Source: JBJXHB01 sp046160725
Lineage (GTDB): Bacteria > Pseudomonadota > Gammaproteobacteria > Burkholderiales > Burkholderiaceae_C
NCBI GenBank assembly: GCA_046160725.1
Contig: JBJXHB010000574.1
Coordinates: 1 to 13,087, forward strand
Length of the DNA stretch: 13,087 nt
Direction: 5' to 3'
Made by a program: the position numbers and the translations under genes. Below the pieces are notes generated by a model, which had not been told where the DNA came from, made no database searches, and saw nothing but the letters and a program-made list of their open reading frames with translations. Positions within the stretch are counted from its first letter, which is position 1; each line of letters starts with the position of its first letter. Shown piece by piece: positions 5,884-13,087 of the stretch.

Positions 5884-8800
5884 TCGCCGCCAGCTCGGCC
5901 AGCAGCGCGTCGGCCTGGCGCAGGTCGGCGGTTCCGGCCCCTTCGGTCAGCTGGCGCCGCAGCGGCGCCAGCAGCGCGGCGGCCAGCTCGGCCTGGTCCT
6001 GCTGCAGCCACAGGCGGGCCAGCGACATCGCGGCGCGCAACTCCAGCGCCGGCGCGCGTTGAAGCCGGGCCTGGCGCAGCGCCGACTCGAAAAAGGCCTG
6101 CGCCTGCGCGGCATCGCCCGCCGCCCGTGCCACCTCGCCCTGCAGCCGCAGCGTGTCGGCAGCGTGGTAGGTGTTGCCGTTGCCGTCCAGCATGGCCGCG
6201 GACTGGGCCACCGCGGCGCGTGCGCCGTCCAGGTTGCCGCAGGCCAGCTGGGCCGCCGCCAGCTCGCACAGGAAGTGCGACACGCCGACCTCGGCATCCT
6301 GCCGCGAGAAGGCCTCCAGCGCGGCGGCCATGTCCTCGCAGCCCCGGGCCGCGGCCAGCGACGACCCGCCCTCGATGCCGGCGGCCAGGCCCAGCAGCAT
6401 GTCGCTCCAGACCTTCCAGTAGACCAGGCCGTGCTCCAGCGCCAGCGTGGCCTGCTGCAGGGCCAGCGGCCGCATCCGCGCCGCGTCGCCGCGGAACACA
6501 TGCAGCCAGCCGACGAAGCCCAGGGCAAAGGCGCTGGAGTGCGGGCTGCGCGCCTGCGCGGCCAGGGCCAGCGCCTCGTCGGCCCGGCGCAGGGCCTGGT
6601 CGGCAAAGCCGGCGTACCACAGCACCCAGGCCAGGTAGGCCAGCACGCGCGGCGACTCGCGCTCGCGCATCGGGTCGTCCACCGGCAGCGGCAGCGCCAG
6701 CGCATGCTCCAGGTGCCGGCGCGAGGCCGCGAAGTCACCGCGGTGCATGGCGGTCTGGCCGAGCTTGGCAAAGGCGTCGAAGGCGGCCGCACGGTCACCC
6801 GCGGCCGAGGCCTGCAGCAGCAGCTCGTCGGCGGCCAGCTGGGCCTGGTCCAGCTCCGAGCGCACCAGCGCCACGTTCCACTGCCCGCGCAGCGTGCGCT
6901 CCAGCTCGCCGGGCCGGGCGCAGCGCCGGCACAGCGCCAGCGCCCGCCGGTAGGTCTGGTCGACGTCATCCGACGCATAGCCCTGCAGCGCCATCTGGGC
7001 TGCGCCCAGGGTCAGCAGCAGCTCCAGCTCGCGCCGTTCGCGCTGGTCGCCCGGCAGCCGCTCCACCAGCGTCAGCGCATGCTGCAGGTGATCGGCGCAT
7101 TCGCGATAGGCGCAGCGCTGCAGCGCGCCATGGCCGGCCAGGCGCAGATAGTGCAAGGCACGCTCGGCATCGCGCGCGGCCTCGAAGCGCATCGCCAGCT
7201 CGGCCGCCACCTGCGCCACCTGCCCGCCCCAGGCCCGCTCCTCGTGCTGGGCGATGCGCAGCTGCCACTCGGCCCGGCGCCCGGGCGCGATGCCCTCGTA
7301 GGTGCCCTGCCAGTACAGCGCGTGCACGAAGCCGAAGCCGGCCGACTCCGTGCCGTCGGGCCAGGCCAGCGCGGCGCGGTGGCGCAGGAAGCGGCCGGCC
7401 TGCAGCAGGCGCAGCGCCCGCTCCTCGACATCGGCGACCTCGGCCTGCAGCGCGGCCGCCACCGCGGCGGCGCTGAAGTCGGCGCCCGCCACCGCTGCGG
7501 CCTCGACCAGCCGCCGGTCGGCGTCGCCCAGCTGGTCGATCTGGCGCTGGACCAGCAGCCGCAGGTTGTCGGGCAGGCCGGTGCCCAGCTGGTCCACCGG
7601 GCCATTCAATGTCCAGCCCTGGGCACCGGGCCGCAGGTCGCCACGCCGCACCAGGTCGTCCACCATGGCTACGGTGAACAGCGCATGGCCCTCGGTGCGC
7701 CGGTGCACAAAGCGCGCCAGCGCCGCCAGCGGCAGCCCCGGGGCCGGCGGCACACGCTGGCGCAGGTAGGCCGCCACGGCCGGCTCGTCCAGCGCGGACA
7801 ACGGCAACTCGGTGGCCAGCCCACGCTGCACCAGTTGCTGCGTCAGGGCACGCAGCGCCGCACCGTCGCCGCCGAGCTCACCCGGGCGCAGGCTGGCCAG
7901 CACCAGCAGCCGCGCCGGCTCGCGCCGCCCGGCCAGGTAGGCCACCACGTCCAGGGTGGACGGGTCGCTCCAGTGCAGGTCCTCCAGCCACAGCACCAGC
8001 GGCCGCTCGGCCGCCAGCACCTCCAGCACCTGGGTCACCTCGCGCAGCATGCGCTGCGTGGAGTTGCCGGCCAGCGCGCGCTGCAGGGCCTGCGCATCGG
8101 TGTCATGGGCCAGCCAGGGCAGCTGGGCCAGCCAGGCCGGCGCATAGCGCAGCAGCAGCTCGCCCATGCGTGCCGCACCGACCTGCCGCGACAGCGCCTC
8201 CAGCGCCTCCAGCAGCGGCAGATAGGGCTCGCCGGTGCCGAATCGCTCGATGCAGCGCCCCACCGCCACCCAGGCGCCGTCCCGCGGATAGCGGGCCAGG
8301 AAGGCCTCGACCAGCGCCGTCTTGCCGATGCCGGCCGCGCCGCTGACCAGCACCACATGGCGCTGGCCGTCCGTCGCGCCCTGGGCCAGGCGTTGCAGCA
8401 GCACAATCTCGGCGCTGCGTCCCACGGCGCCCGCGCGCACCGCGTCGGGGGCTGCCGATGCGGCGCTGGGCGGGGCGGCGCCTGGCGGCGCAAAAGGCGC
8501 ACCGGCGTCTGGCGCAGCCTGCGGCGCCGCGGCAGCCTCAGGTGCTGCCGGTGCGTCTGCCGGCGCCATGGCCTGCACCGGCGCCACGAAGCGGAACCCC
8601 AGCCCGTGCGCGGTGGCGATGTAGGTGGGCGTCGTCGCGTCGTCACCCAGCGCCACGCGCAGCTCGCGGATGGCGCGCGACAGCGCGGCGTCCGTCACCA
8701 CGGTGCCGGCCCAGACGATGTCGAACAGCTCGTCCTTGGTCACCAGCTTGCCGGGCCGGGCCAGCAGCGTGGCCAGCAAGGCCAGCGCCTTGCGCGTCAC

Positions 8801-8887
8801 CGGCACCACCTGGCCGTCGCGCGTCAGTTGTTGCTCGGCGCTGTCGGCCACAAAGGGACCGAAGCGCCAGCGCGGGTGGTCGGGCAT
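5834..8887 (-). CDS. Transcriptional regulator: OmpR-type winged helix, STAND/AAA ATPase, TPR-like region
   Basis: Encodes a 1017-residue cytoplasmic protein, probably an ATP-dependent signal-responsive transcription regulator. Residues 5-104 form a winged-helix DNA-binding domain of the OmpR/PhoB C-terminal type: it starts WRFGPFVAD, the recognition region is DAALSRAIRELRVALGDD, and it ends in the wing motif GLGFRFV. An Ala/Pro-rich linker spans about 105-152. The ATPase follows with Walker A GAAGIGKT (183-190) and Walker B LVLWLEDLHWSD (297-308), as in AAA_16-type predicted ATPases. RTEGHALFTVAMVDDLV (397-413) and FVHALYWQGTY (520-530) are typical of the same family. From about 570 to the end, repeated helical pairs look like TPRs and may bind a ligand or protein. 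There is no receiver domain and no membrane helix, so it is neither a two-component regulator nor CadC-like. No good Shine-Dalgarno precedes ATG 8887, but the N-terminus fits the winged-helix fold. It follows the WS/DGAT gene by 55 bases. Confidence 0.9.
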   Translation of the reverse strand: MPDHPRWRFGPFVADSAEQQLTRDGQVVPVTRKALALLATLLARPGKLVTKDELFDIVWAGTVVTDAALSRAIRELRVALGDDATTPTYIATAHGLGFRFVAPVQAMAPADAPAAPEAAAAPQAAPDAGAPFAPPGAAPPSAASAAPDAVRAGAVGRSAEIVLLQRLAQGATDGQRHVVLVSGAAGIGKTALVEAFLARYPRDGAWVAVGRCIERFGTGEPYLPLLEALEALSRQVGAARMGELLLRYAPAWLAQLPWLAHDTDAQALQRALAGNSTQRMLREVTQVLEVLAAERPLVLWLEDLHWSDPSTLDVVAYLAGRREPARLLVLASLRPGELGGDGAALRALTQQLVQRGLATELPLSALDEPAVAAYLRQRVPPAPGLPLAALARFVHRRTEGHALFTVAMVDDLVRRGDLRPGAQGWTLNGPVDQLGTGLPDNLRLLVQRQIDQLGDADRRLVEAAAVAGADFSAAAVAAALQAEVADVEERALRLLQAGRFLRHRAALAWPDGTESAGFGFVHALYWQGTYEGIAPGRRAEWQLRIAQHEERAWGGQVAQVAAELAMRFEAARDAERALHYLRLAGHGALQRCAYRECADHLQHALTLVERLPGDQRERRELELLLTLGAAQMALQGYASDDVDQTYRRALALCRRCARPGELERTLRGQWNVALVRSELDQAQLAADELLLQASAAGDRAAAFDAFAKLGQTAMHRGDFAASRRHLEHALALPLPVDDPMRERESPRVLAYLAWVLWYAGFADQALRRADEALALAAQARSPHSSAFALGFVGWLHVFRGDAARMRPLALQQATLALEHGLVYWKVWSDMLLGLAAGIEGGSSLAAARGCEDMAAALEAFSRQDAEVGVSHFLCELAAAQLACGNLDGARAAVAQSAAMLDGNGNTYHAADTLRLQGEVARAAGDAAQAQAFFESALRQARLQRAPALELRAAMSLARLWLQQDQAELAAALLAPLRRQLTEGAGTADLRQADALLAELAAIKPRQPTSASSPPAAR

Positions 8888-8942
8888 GGGTTCGGTGTTG
8901 GGTTGGCAGGTGGGCGTGGGTGTCGGATGCTAGCCCGCGGTG

Positions 8943-10526
8943 TCAGGCGGCCCGTGCGGCACCAGGGGCGCGCCGGCGGGCGGATGCCGGGCGCTTGGGC
9001 GCCGTGTCCTGCCCGGCCACCACCTGGAGCCTGGTCTTGCGGCGCGCCGGGCTTGGCGCCGCCATCGGCACCGCCGCCGGCGCGGTCGCCGACGCGGCCG
9101 CCGGCACCTCCAGCGCCCGGGCCAGGGCCAGCAGCTGCCGGTGCTCGGCCAGCAGCGCGTCGGCCAGCTCCATGATGTCCGGTATCGCCCGTCGGCAGCC
9201 GATCAGCCCGTAGTCCAGCCGGCCGTTGTAGCTCTGCACCGTGACGTTCAGCGCCATGCCGTGGGCCGGGATGCTGACCGGGTAGTAGCTGACGATGCGC
9301 GCCCCGGCAAAGTACAGCTGCTGCTGCACACCGGGCACGTTGGAGATCACCACGTTGGCCAGCGGCGGCAGCACGTTGGCCAGCCGCGAGCGGCCGTACA
9401 GCGACGCCAGCCCGGACATCAGCCAGGGCGCGGCCAGCATCGGGAAGTCGGTCGGTATCGCCGCCTTCATGCGGCCGATCATGGCCTTGGTCCGGGCCGA
9501 CGCGGTGCCGATGGCGCGCAGCCGCTCCAGCGGGTCGGCCACGTCGGTGGCCAGGGTCATGGTGACGCCGCTGACCTGGTTGTTGGCGGACTCGTCACCG
9601 GCCGCGCGCAGGCTCACCGGCACCGCCGCCTTCAGGGCCTTGGCCGGCAGCTCGCGGTGGCCGATGAAGTAGTCGCGCAGGGCGCCGGCCACGGTGCCCA
9701 TCACCACGTCGTTGAGCGAGACGCCGGTGCGCTTGGCAATCTCCTTGACCTCGGCCCGCGGCCCGGTGCGCGCGGCAAAGCGCCGCTGGTTGGTGATGGC
9801 CACGTTCAGCGACGTGCGCGGCGCGAGGAAGTCCAGGTTGCGCGGCAGCAGCCAGGCGCGCCGGCCGTTCTCGTCCTTCTCCGGCAGCAGCAGGCTGCGG
9901 GCGGATCGGCCGATGGCCGGCAGCGTCTTGACCAGCTTGACCACCTGCTGCGCGGTGTTGCTGATGGCCGCGCCCAGCAGCTCGGCCACGCCAAGCTGGT
10001 AGTCGCTGCGGCGCAGCCGCGGCCGCGGCGGCTTGATGCGGCGGCCGGCGGGCTCGGTGTCCAGGATGGCGCGGCCCAGCGCCACGCCGGCCTGGCCGTC
10101 CAGCCGCGCATGGTGGACCTTGATGTACAGCGCCACCTCTCCGCTGCGCAGGCCGTCGATGACGAAGAACTCCCACAGCGGCCGGCTGCGGTCCAGCAGC
10201 GTGGAATGCAGCCGGGCCACGTACTGCTGCAGCTGGGTGTTGCTGCCCGGCTTGGGCAGCGTGATGTGGCGCACGTGGTGCTCCAGGTCGATGTCGTCGT
10301 CCTCCACCCAGACCGGGTTGCTCAGGTCGAACGGCATCAGCGCCAGCTTGCGCGTGAACACGTCCGCCAGGTGCAGCCGCTCGGCCAGGCAGGCCTTGAC
10401 GTTCTCGAAGAAGTCGCCTTCGTAGCCGGGCGGCAGCTCCAGCACGTGCAGCGAGCCGACATGCATCGGCATCTCCGGGGACTCCAGATGCAGGAAGGCC
10501 GCATCGATGCCGCTGAGGTGGTTCAT
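8943..10526 (-). CDS. Wax ester synthase/diacylglycerol acyltransferase (WS/DGAT)
   Basis: Encodes a 527-residue bifunctional acyltransferase. It joins acyl-CoA to a fatty alcohol (wax ester) or to diacylglycerol (triacylglycerol) at the cytoplasmic membrane and on lipid inclusions. The N-terminus (LSGIDAAFLHLESPEMPMHV) is the standard family start and supports ATG 10526, although no Shine-Dalgarno is visible. PLWEFFVIDGL (116-126) is followed by the catalytic HHARLDG (138-144), which matches HHxxxDG. SLNDVV (270-275) holds the conserved Asn-Asp pair, and NVVISNVPG (391-399) is the third hallmark. All catalytic motifs are intact. Residues 474-527 form an extra Ala- and Arg/Lys-rich tail after the usual end of the fold. 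The gene lies 43 bases after an ABC permease gene and 55 before the regulator gene on the same strand, so co-transcription is likely. Whether it makes wax esters or triacylglycerol cannot be told from the sequence. Confidence 0.94.
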   Translation of the reverse strand: MNHLSGIDAAFLHLESPEMPMHVGSLHVLELPPGYEGDFFENVKACLAERLHLADVFTRKLALMPFDLSNPVWVEDDDIDLEHHVRHITLPKPGSNTQLQQYVARLHSTLLDRSRPLWEFFVIDGLRSGEVALYIKVHHARLDGQAGVALGRAILDTEPAGRRIKPPRPRLRRSDYQLGVAELLGAAISNTAQQVVKLVKTLPAIGRSARSLLLPEKDENGRRAWLLPRNLDFLAPRTSLNVAITNQRRFAARTGPRAEVKEIAKRTGVSLNDVVMGTVAGALRDYFIGHRELPAKALKAAVPVSLRAAGDESANNQVSGVTMTLATDVADPLERLRAIGTASARTKAMIGRMKAAIPTDFPMLAAPWLMSGLASLYGRSRLANVLPPLANVVISNVPGVQQQLYFAGARIVSYYPVSIPAHGMALNVTVQSYNGRLDYGLIGCRRAIPDIMELADALLAEHRQLLALARALEVPAAASATAPAAVPMAAPSPARRKTRLQVVAGQDTAPKRPASARRRAPGAARAA

Positions 10527-10569
10527 GGTGGGGCGGGGCCGGTTCGGGGAGGCGGATTCTGCGCCACGG

Positions 10570-11343
10570 TCAGCCGCCGGCACCGGGCCGGTGGCGCTGC
10601 GCCGCGCGGGCCGCGCGTGCGAAACCCTGGTCCACCGCCAGTGCCAGCAGGGCCACCAGCAGCGCGCCCTGCAGCACATAGGCGGTGTTGAAGCCGGACA
10701 GGCCGACGATGATGGGCGAGCCCAGGCTGCGCACACCCACGGTCGCGGCGATGGCAGCGGTGCCGATGTTGATGGCCACCGAGCTGCGCAGCCCGGCCAG
10801 CACGCCGGGCCAGGCCAGCGGCAGCTCGGCCCACAGCAGCTGCTGCCAGGGCCGCATGCCGGCACCGCGCGCCGCCTCGCACACCGCAGCGGGCACCGCG
10901 GCCAGCCCGGCGATGGTGCCGCGCAGCACCGGCAGCAGGCCGTACAGCACCAGCGCCAGCAGCGTCGGTGCGGTGCCATAACCCACCAGCGGCACCGCAA
11001 TCGCCAGCACCGCCACCGGCGGCACGGTCTGGCCGATCGCGACCAGGGTCTCGACCACCGGCCGCCAGGCCCGCCCGGCGCCGCGGGTGACGGCGATGCC
11101 GGCCCCGATGCCGACGACCGCGGCCAGGCCGCTGGACCCGGCGACGAGGGCCACATGCGCCAGCAGCAGGTCCGCAAAGCTGTCCTGCTCGTACAGCGGC
11201 CGTGCCAGCTGCGGGAAGGCCCAGGCGAACAGCGGCTTGAGCCGCTCCATGCCCAGCGCCAGCGCCAGCAGCAGCGCCGCGGTCCACAGCGCCGGCTCGC
11301 GCCATAAGGCTCGCGACGGAAGCCTGGCGAGCGGGCCGGTCAC
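10570..11343 (-). CDS. ABC transporter permease, osmoprotectant (OpuC/YehW-like) family
   Basis: Encodes a 257-residue inner-membrane permease of the binding-protein-dependent type, likely one of two non-identical channel subunits of a glycine betaine/choline-type importer. It has about six hydrophobic segments. The cytoplasmic EAA loop, which contacts the ATPase, reads CEAARGAGMRPWQQLLWAEL followed by PLAWP. GQTVPPVAVLAIAVPLVGYG and TVGVRSLGSP are typical of the OpuCB/OpuCD/YehW/YehY group. The start is GTG 11343, which overlaps the stop of the ATPase gene by four bases (GTGA). No separate Shine-Dalgarno is present, so translation is probably coupled. A Pro/Arg-containing tail (residues 240-257) ends the protein, and no fused substrate-binding domain is present. 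The family call is firm. The exact solute is not. Confidence 0.92.
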   Translation of the reverse strand: MTGPLARLPSRALWREPALWTAALLLALALGMERLKPLFAWAFPQLARPLYEQDSFADLLLAHVALVAGSSGLAAVVGIGAGIAVTRGAGRAWRPVVETLVAIGQTVPPVAVLAIAVPLVGYGTAPTLLALVLYGLLPVLRGTIAGLAAVPAAVCEAARGAGMRPWQQLLWAELPLAWPGVLAGLRSSVAINIGTAAIAATVGVRSLGSPIIVGLSGFNTAYVLQGALLVALLALAVDQGFARAARAAQRHRPGAGG

Positions 11344-12293
11344 GGTACCGGCTGCATCAGGTCGGCCAGGTGCAGCATGCCGACGATGGTGCCCTGCGCA
11401 TCGGCCACCGGCAGGCGGTCGACACCATGCGCCAGAAAGGCCGCCAGCGCCTCGCGCAGCGACTGGGTCTGCAGCAGCGCCGGCCCAGCCGTGGCAGCCA
11501 CGCCTCCGGCCTCGGGCACAGCACCGGGGCGCACGGCATCGCCGACGCAGCGCAGTGCGAGCAGCCGCAGCGCAGCCTGGTCGCGGCCCAGGAAGTCCGC
11601 CACCCAGGCGTTGGCCGGCCGGCGCAGCAGCTCGGCCGGCGTGGCCGCCTGCACCAGGCGGCCGCGGTCCAGCAGCACGATGCGCGTGGCCAGCCGCAGC
11701 GCCTCGTCGATGTCGTGCGTCACCAGCACGATGGTCTGGCCCTGCATGCGGTGGATGCGCAGCAGCTCGCCCTGCAGGCCGTGGCGCGTCAGCGGGTCGA
11801 GCGCGCCGAAGGGCTCGTCCATCAGCAGCACCTGCGGTTGGGCCGCCAGCGCGCGGGCCACGCCCACGCGCTGCTGCTGGCCGCCGGACAGCTGGTGCGG
11901 ATAGCGCGGGGCTAGGCCCGGGTCCAGCCCCAGCAGCGCCAGCAGCTCGTCCACCCGGGCCGCGATGCGCGCCTTCGGCCAGCCCAGCAGCTGCGGCACG
12001 GTGGCGATGTTGCGCGCCACCGTCCAGTGCGGAAACAGCCCGGTCGACTGGATCACGTAGCCCATCTGCCGGCGCAGTGCGGCGGCCGGCTGCTCGCGCA
12101 CGTCACGACCGTCGAACAGCACCTGCCCGGCATCGGCATCGACCAGCCGGTTGATCAGCCGCAGCGCCGTCGACTTGCCCGAGCCTGAGGGCCCAAGCAG
12201 CACCACGCATTCGCCGCGGCGGACCAACAGCGACAGGTCGTCGATGGCCAGCGCCGCGCCATAGCGCTTGGTGACGTGGCGCAGCTCGATCAT
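11340..12293 (-). CDS. ABC transporter ATP-binding protein with C-terminal CBS-like domain, osmoprotectant type
   Basis: Encodes a 317-residue ATPase that powers the importer formed with the two flanking permeases. Walker A is GPSGSGKS (34-41), the Q-loop glutamine is Q82, the ABC signature is LSGGQQQR (135-142), Walker B is VLLMDEP (155-161), and H193 in VTHDIDEA is the switch histidine. The Q-loop context IQSTGLFPHWTV is characteristic of the OpuCA/ProV/YehX group. After about residue 240 comes a regulatory extension with one CBS-like repeat (about 277-314, LREALAAFLAHGVDRLPVAD then GTIVGMLHLADLM). OpuCA proteins usually carry two such repeats, which sense ionic strength, and the first looks missing or degenerate here. 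ATG 12293 overlaps the stop of the upstream permease gene (ATGA), and the stop overlaps the GTG of the next. The three genes therefore form a translationally coupled set. Confidence 0.95.
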   Translation of the reverse strand: MIELRHVTKRYGAALAIDDLSLLVRRGECVVLLGPSGSGKSTALRLINRLVDADAGQVLFDGRDVREQPAAALRRQMGYVIQSTGLFPHWTVARNIATVPQLLGWPKARIAARVDELLALLGLDPGLAPRYPHQLSGGQQQRVGVARALAAQPQVLLMDEPFGALDPLTRHGLQGELLRIHRMQGQTIVLVTHDIDEALRLATRIVLLDRGRLVQAATPAELLRRPANAWVADFLGRDQAALRLLALRCVGDAVRPGAVPEAGGVAATAGPALLQTQSLREALAAFLAHGVDRLPVADAQGTIVGMLHLADLMQPVP

Positions 12294-13087
12294 GCGGGCA
12301 GGCCCGATGGCGGCAGCGGCGCAACGCGGCCGATGCGGGACGACGCGGCCCAGGTGCCCAGCAACGCATCCAGCACCACCGCCATGACCACCACCGGCAG
12401 CACGCCCAGCAGCACCAGGTCCAGCGCGCCCGCGGCCAGGCCCTGGAACACCAGCGTGCCCAGCCCGCCGGCACCGATCAGCGCCGCCACGACGGCCAGG
12501 CCGACGCCCTGCACGGCAGCCAGCCGCAGCGCCGACCACAGCGCCGGCAGGGCCAGCGGCAGCTCGACCTGGCGCAGCCTCTGGCCCCGCGTCAGCCCCA
12601 TGCCCCGGGCCGCCTCCACGACCGCCGGCTCCACCTGCTGCAGCCCGGCGGCCACGCCGGCGACGATGGGCAGCAGCGCATAGGCCACCAGGGCCAGCGC
12701 CGCCGGCCACAGGCCGACGCCCTGGATGCCCGAGCCCGGCCACAGCGTGCCCAATGCCGCCAGCGGCGCGATCAGCAGCCCGAACAAGGCGATGGACGGC
12801 ATCGTCTGCACCTGGCCCAGCAGCGCCAGCAGCCGCTGGCCGGGGCGCGGGCGCCGCGCCACCAGCACGCCCAGCGGCACGCCCAGCAGCAGGGCCGGCA
12901 GCAGCGCCGTGACGACGATCTGCAGATGGCGCCAGCAGGCCGCGGCCCACACGTCCTGGCGCTGCGCCCACTCCTGCATCAGCGACAGCGCGTCCAGCCG
13001 CCCGCCGGCCAGCACGGCGGCCAGCGGCAGCCACAGCGCGGCATGGCCCCAGGCCCGGCGCGACGCGGTCCAGCCCAGGCGCTGCAG
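12290..13087 (-). CDS. ABC transporter permease, osmoprotectant family (5' end beyond window)
   Basis: Encodes the second permease of the importer. The reading frame stays open to the right edge, so the gene is partial at its N-terminus and at least 265 residues are visible. A GTG at 13015 could be read as a start, but the 24 codons before it encode RRAWGHAALWLPLAA, which looks like the beginning of the first membrane helix, so the true start probably lies outside the window. About six hydrophobic segments are seen. The EAA loop is EAARGMGLTRGQRLRQVEL followed by PLALP, and GQVQTMPSIALFGLLIAPLA and IGAGGLGTLVFQGL are typical of OpuCB/YehY-type subunits. The stop codon overlaps the start of the ATPase gene by four bases. 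No periplasmic solute-binding protein gene is seen on the downstream side, so it may lie upstream, outside this window. Confidence 0.9.
   Translation of the reverse strand: MQRLGWTASRRAWGHAALWLPLAAVLAGGRLDALSLMQEWAQRQDVWAAACWRHLQIVVTALLPALLLGVPLGVLVARRPRPGQRLLALLGQVQTMPSIALFGLLIAPLAALGTLWPGSGIQGVGLWPAALALVAYALLPIVAGVAAGLQQVEPAVVEAARGMGLTRGQRLRQVELPLALPALWSALRLAAVQGVGLAVVAALIGAGGLGTLVFQGLAAGALDLVLLGVLPVVVMAVVLDALLGTWAASSRIGRVAPLPPSGLPA

Noticed and set aside
5870..9175. A 1101-codon open frame on the + strand opposite the regulator gene
   Set aside because: Its product is extremely rich in Gln, Arg, Gly and His with no domain, and it reads across three unrelated contexts (regulator, gap, WS/DGAT). 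It is the expected antisense shadow of a GC-rich coding region. The opposite strand has clear winged-helix, Walker A and Walker B motifs.
10527..11177. N-terminal extension of the WS/DGAT frame to 11177
   Set aside because: The added 217 residues are the out-of-frame reading of the permease gene (Trp/Arg/Pro/Ser-rich). The family N-terminus begins at the Met at 10526.
12294..13034. N-terminal extension of the ABC ATPase frame to 13034
   Set aside because: The extra residues are Gly/Ala/Arg-rich shadow sequence of the permease gene. The ATPase fold begins MIELRHVTKRYG at 12293, overlapping the permease stop.

Overview
This is a GC-rich window (by eye around 70% G+C) with tightly packed genes and strong GC bias at third codon positions. 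The base composition and the mix of protein families suggest a beta-proteobacterium, probably of the order Burkholderiales. That placement is inference, because no rRNA or other taxonomic marker gene is present. I saw no tRNA, rRNA, CRISPR array, insertion sequence or phage gene.

Left half, + strand (134-5883). Four co-directional genes form a probable operon: an EamA/DMT-family transporter, an MFS transporter, a zinc-dependent Rhizobium etli-type (class 3) L-asparaginase that starts at TTG inside the MFS stop codon, and an SCP-x-like thiolase. The 319-base gap after the thiolase holds several short repeats and palindromes and probably the promoter of the next gene. That gene encodes a 330-residue soluble, helical protein that I cannot assign to any family.

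Right half, - strand (13087 down to 5834). Reading in the direction of transcription, there is a permease cut by the window edge, an ATP-binding protein with a C-terminal CBS-like domain, and a second permease. Together these look like an osmoprotectant-type (OpuC/YehWXY-like) ABC importer. The three genes are joined by 4-base stop/start overlaps. A wax ester synthase/diacylglycerol acyltransferase (WS/DGAT) follows 43 bases later. After another 55 bases comes a 1017-residue regulator with an OmpR-type winged helix, a STAND/AAA-type ATPase and a TPR-like helical region. The regulator gene overlaps the unknown + strand gene tail to tail by 50 bases.

How they may fit together. The + strand set reads as uptake or efflux plus amide and acyl-CoA metabolism. 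The - strand set joins compatible-solute import, neutral-lipid synthesis and an ATPase regulator that could respond to a stress or nutrient state. Family assignments are well supported by motifs. The functional links between neighbours are inference. Nothing here is clearly a new system. The least explained items are the 330-residue protein and the regulator/WS-DGAT/ABC grouping.
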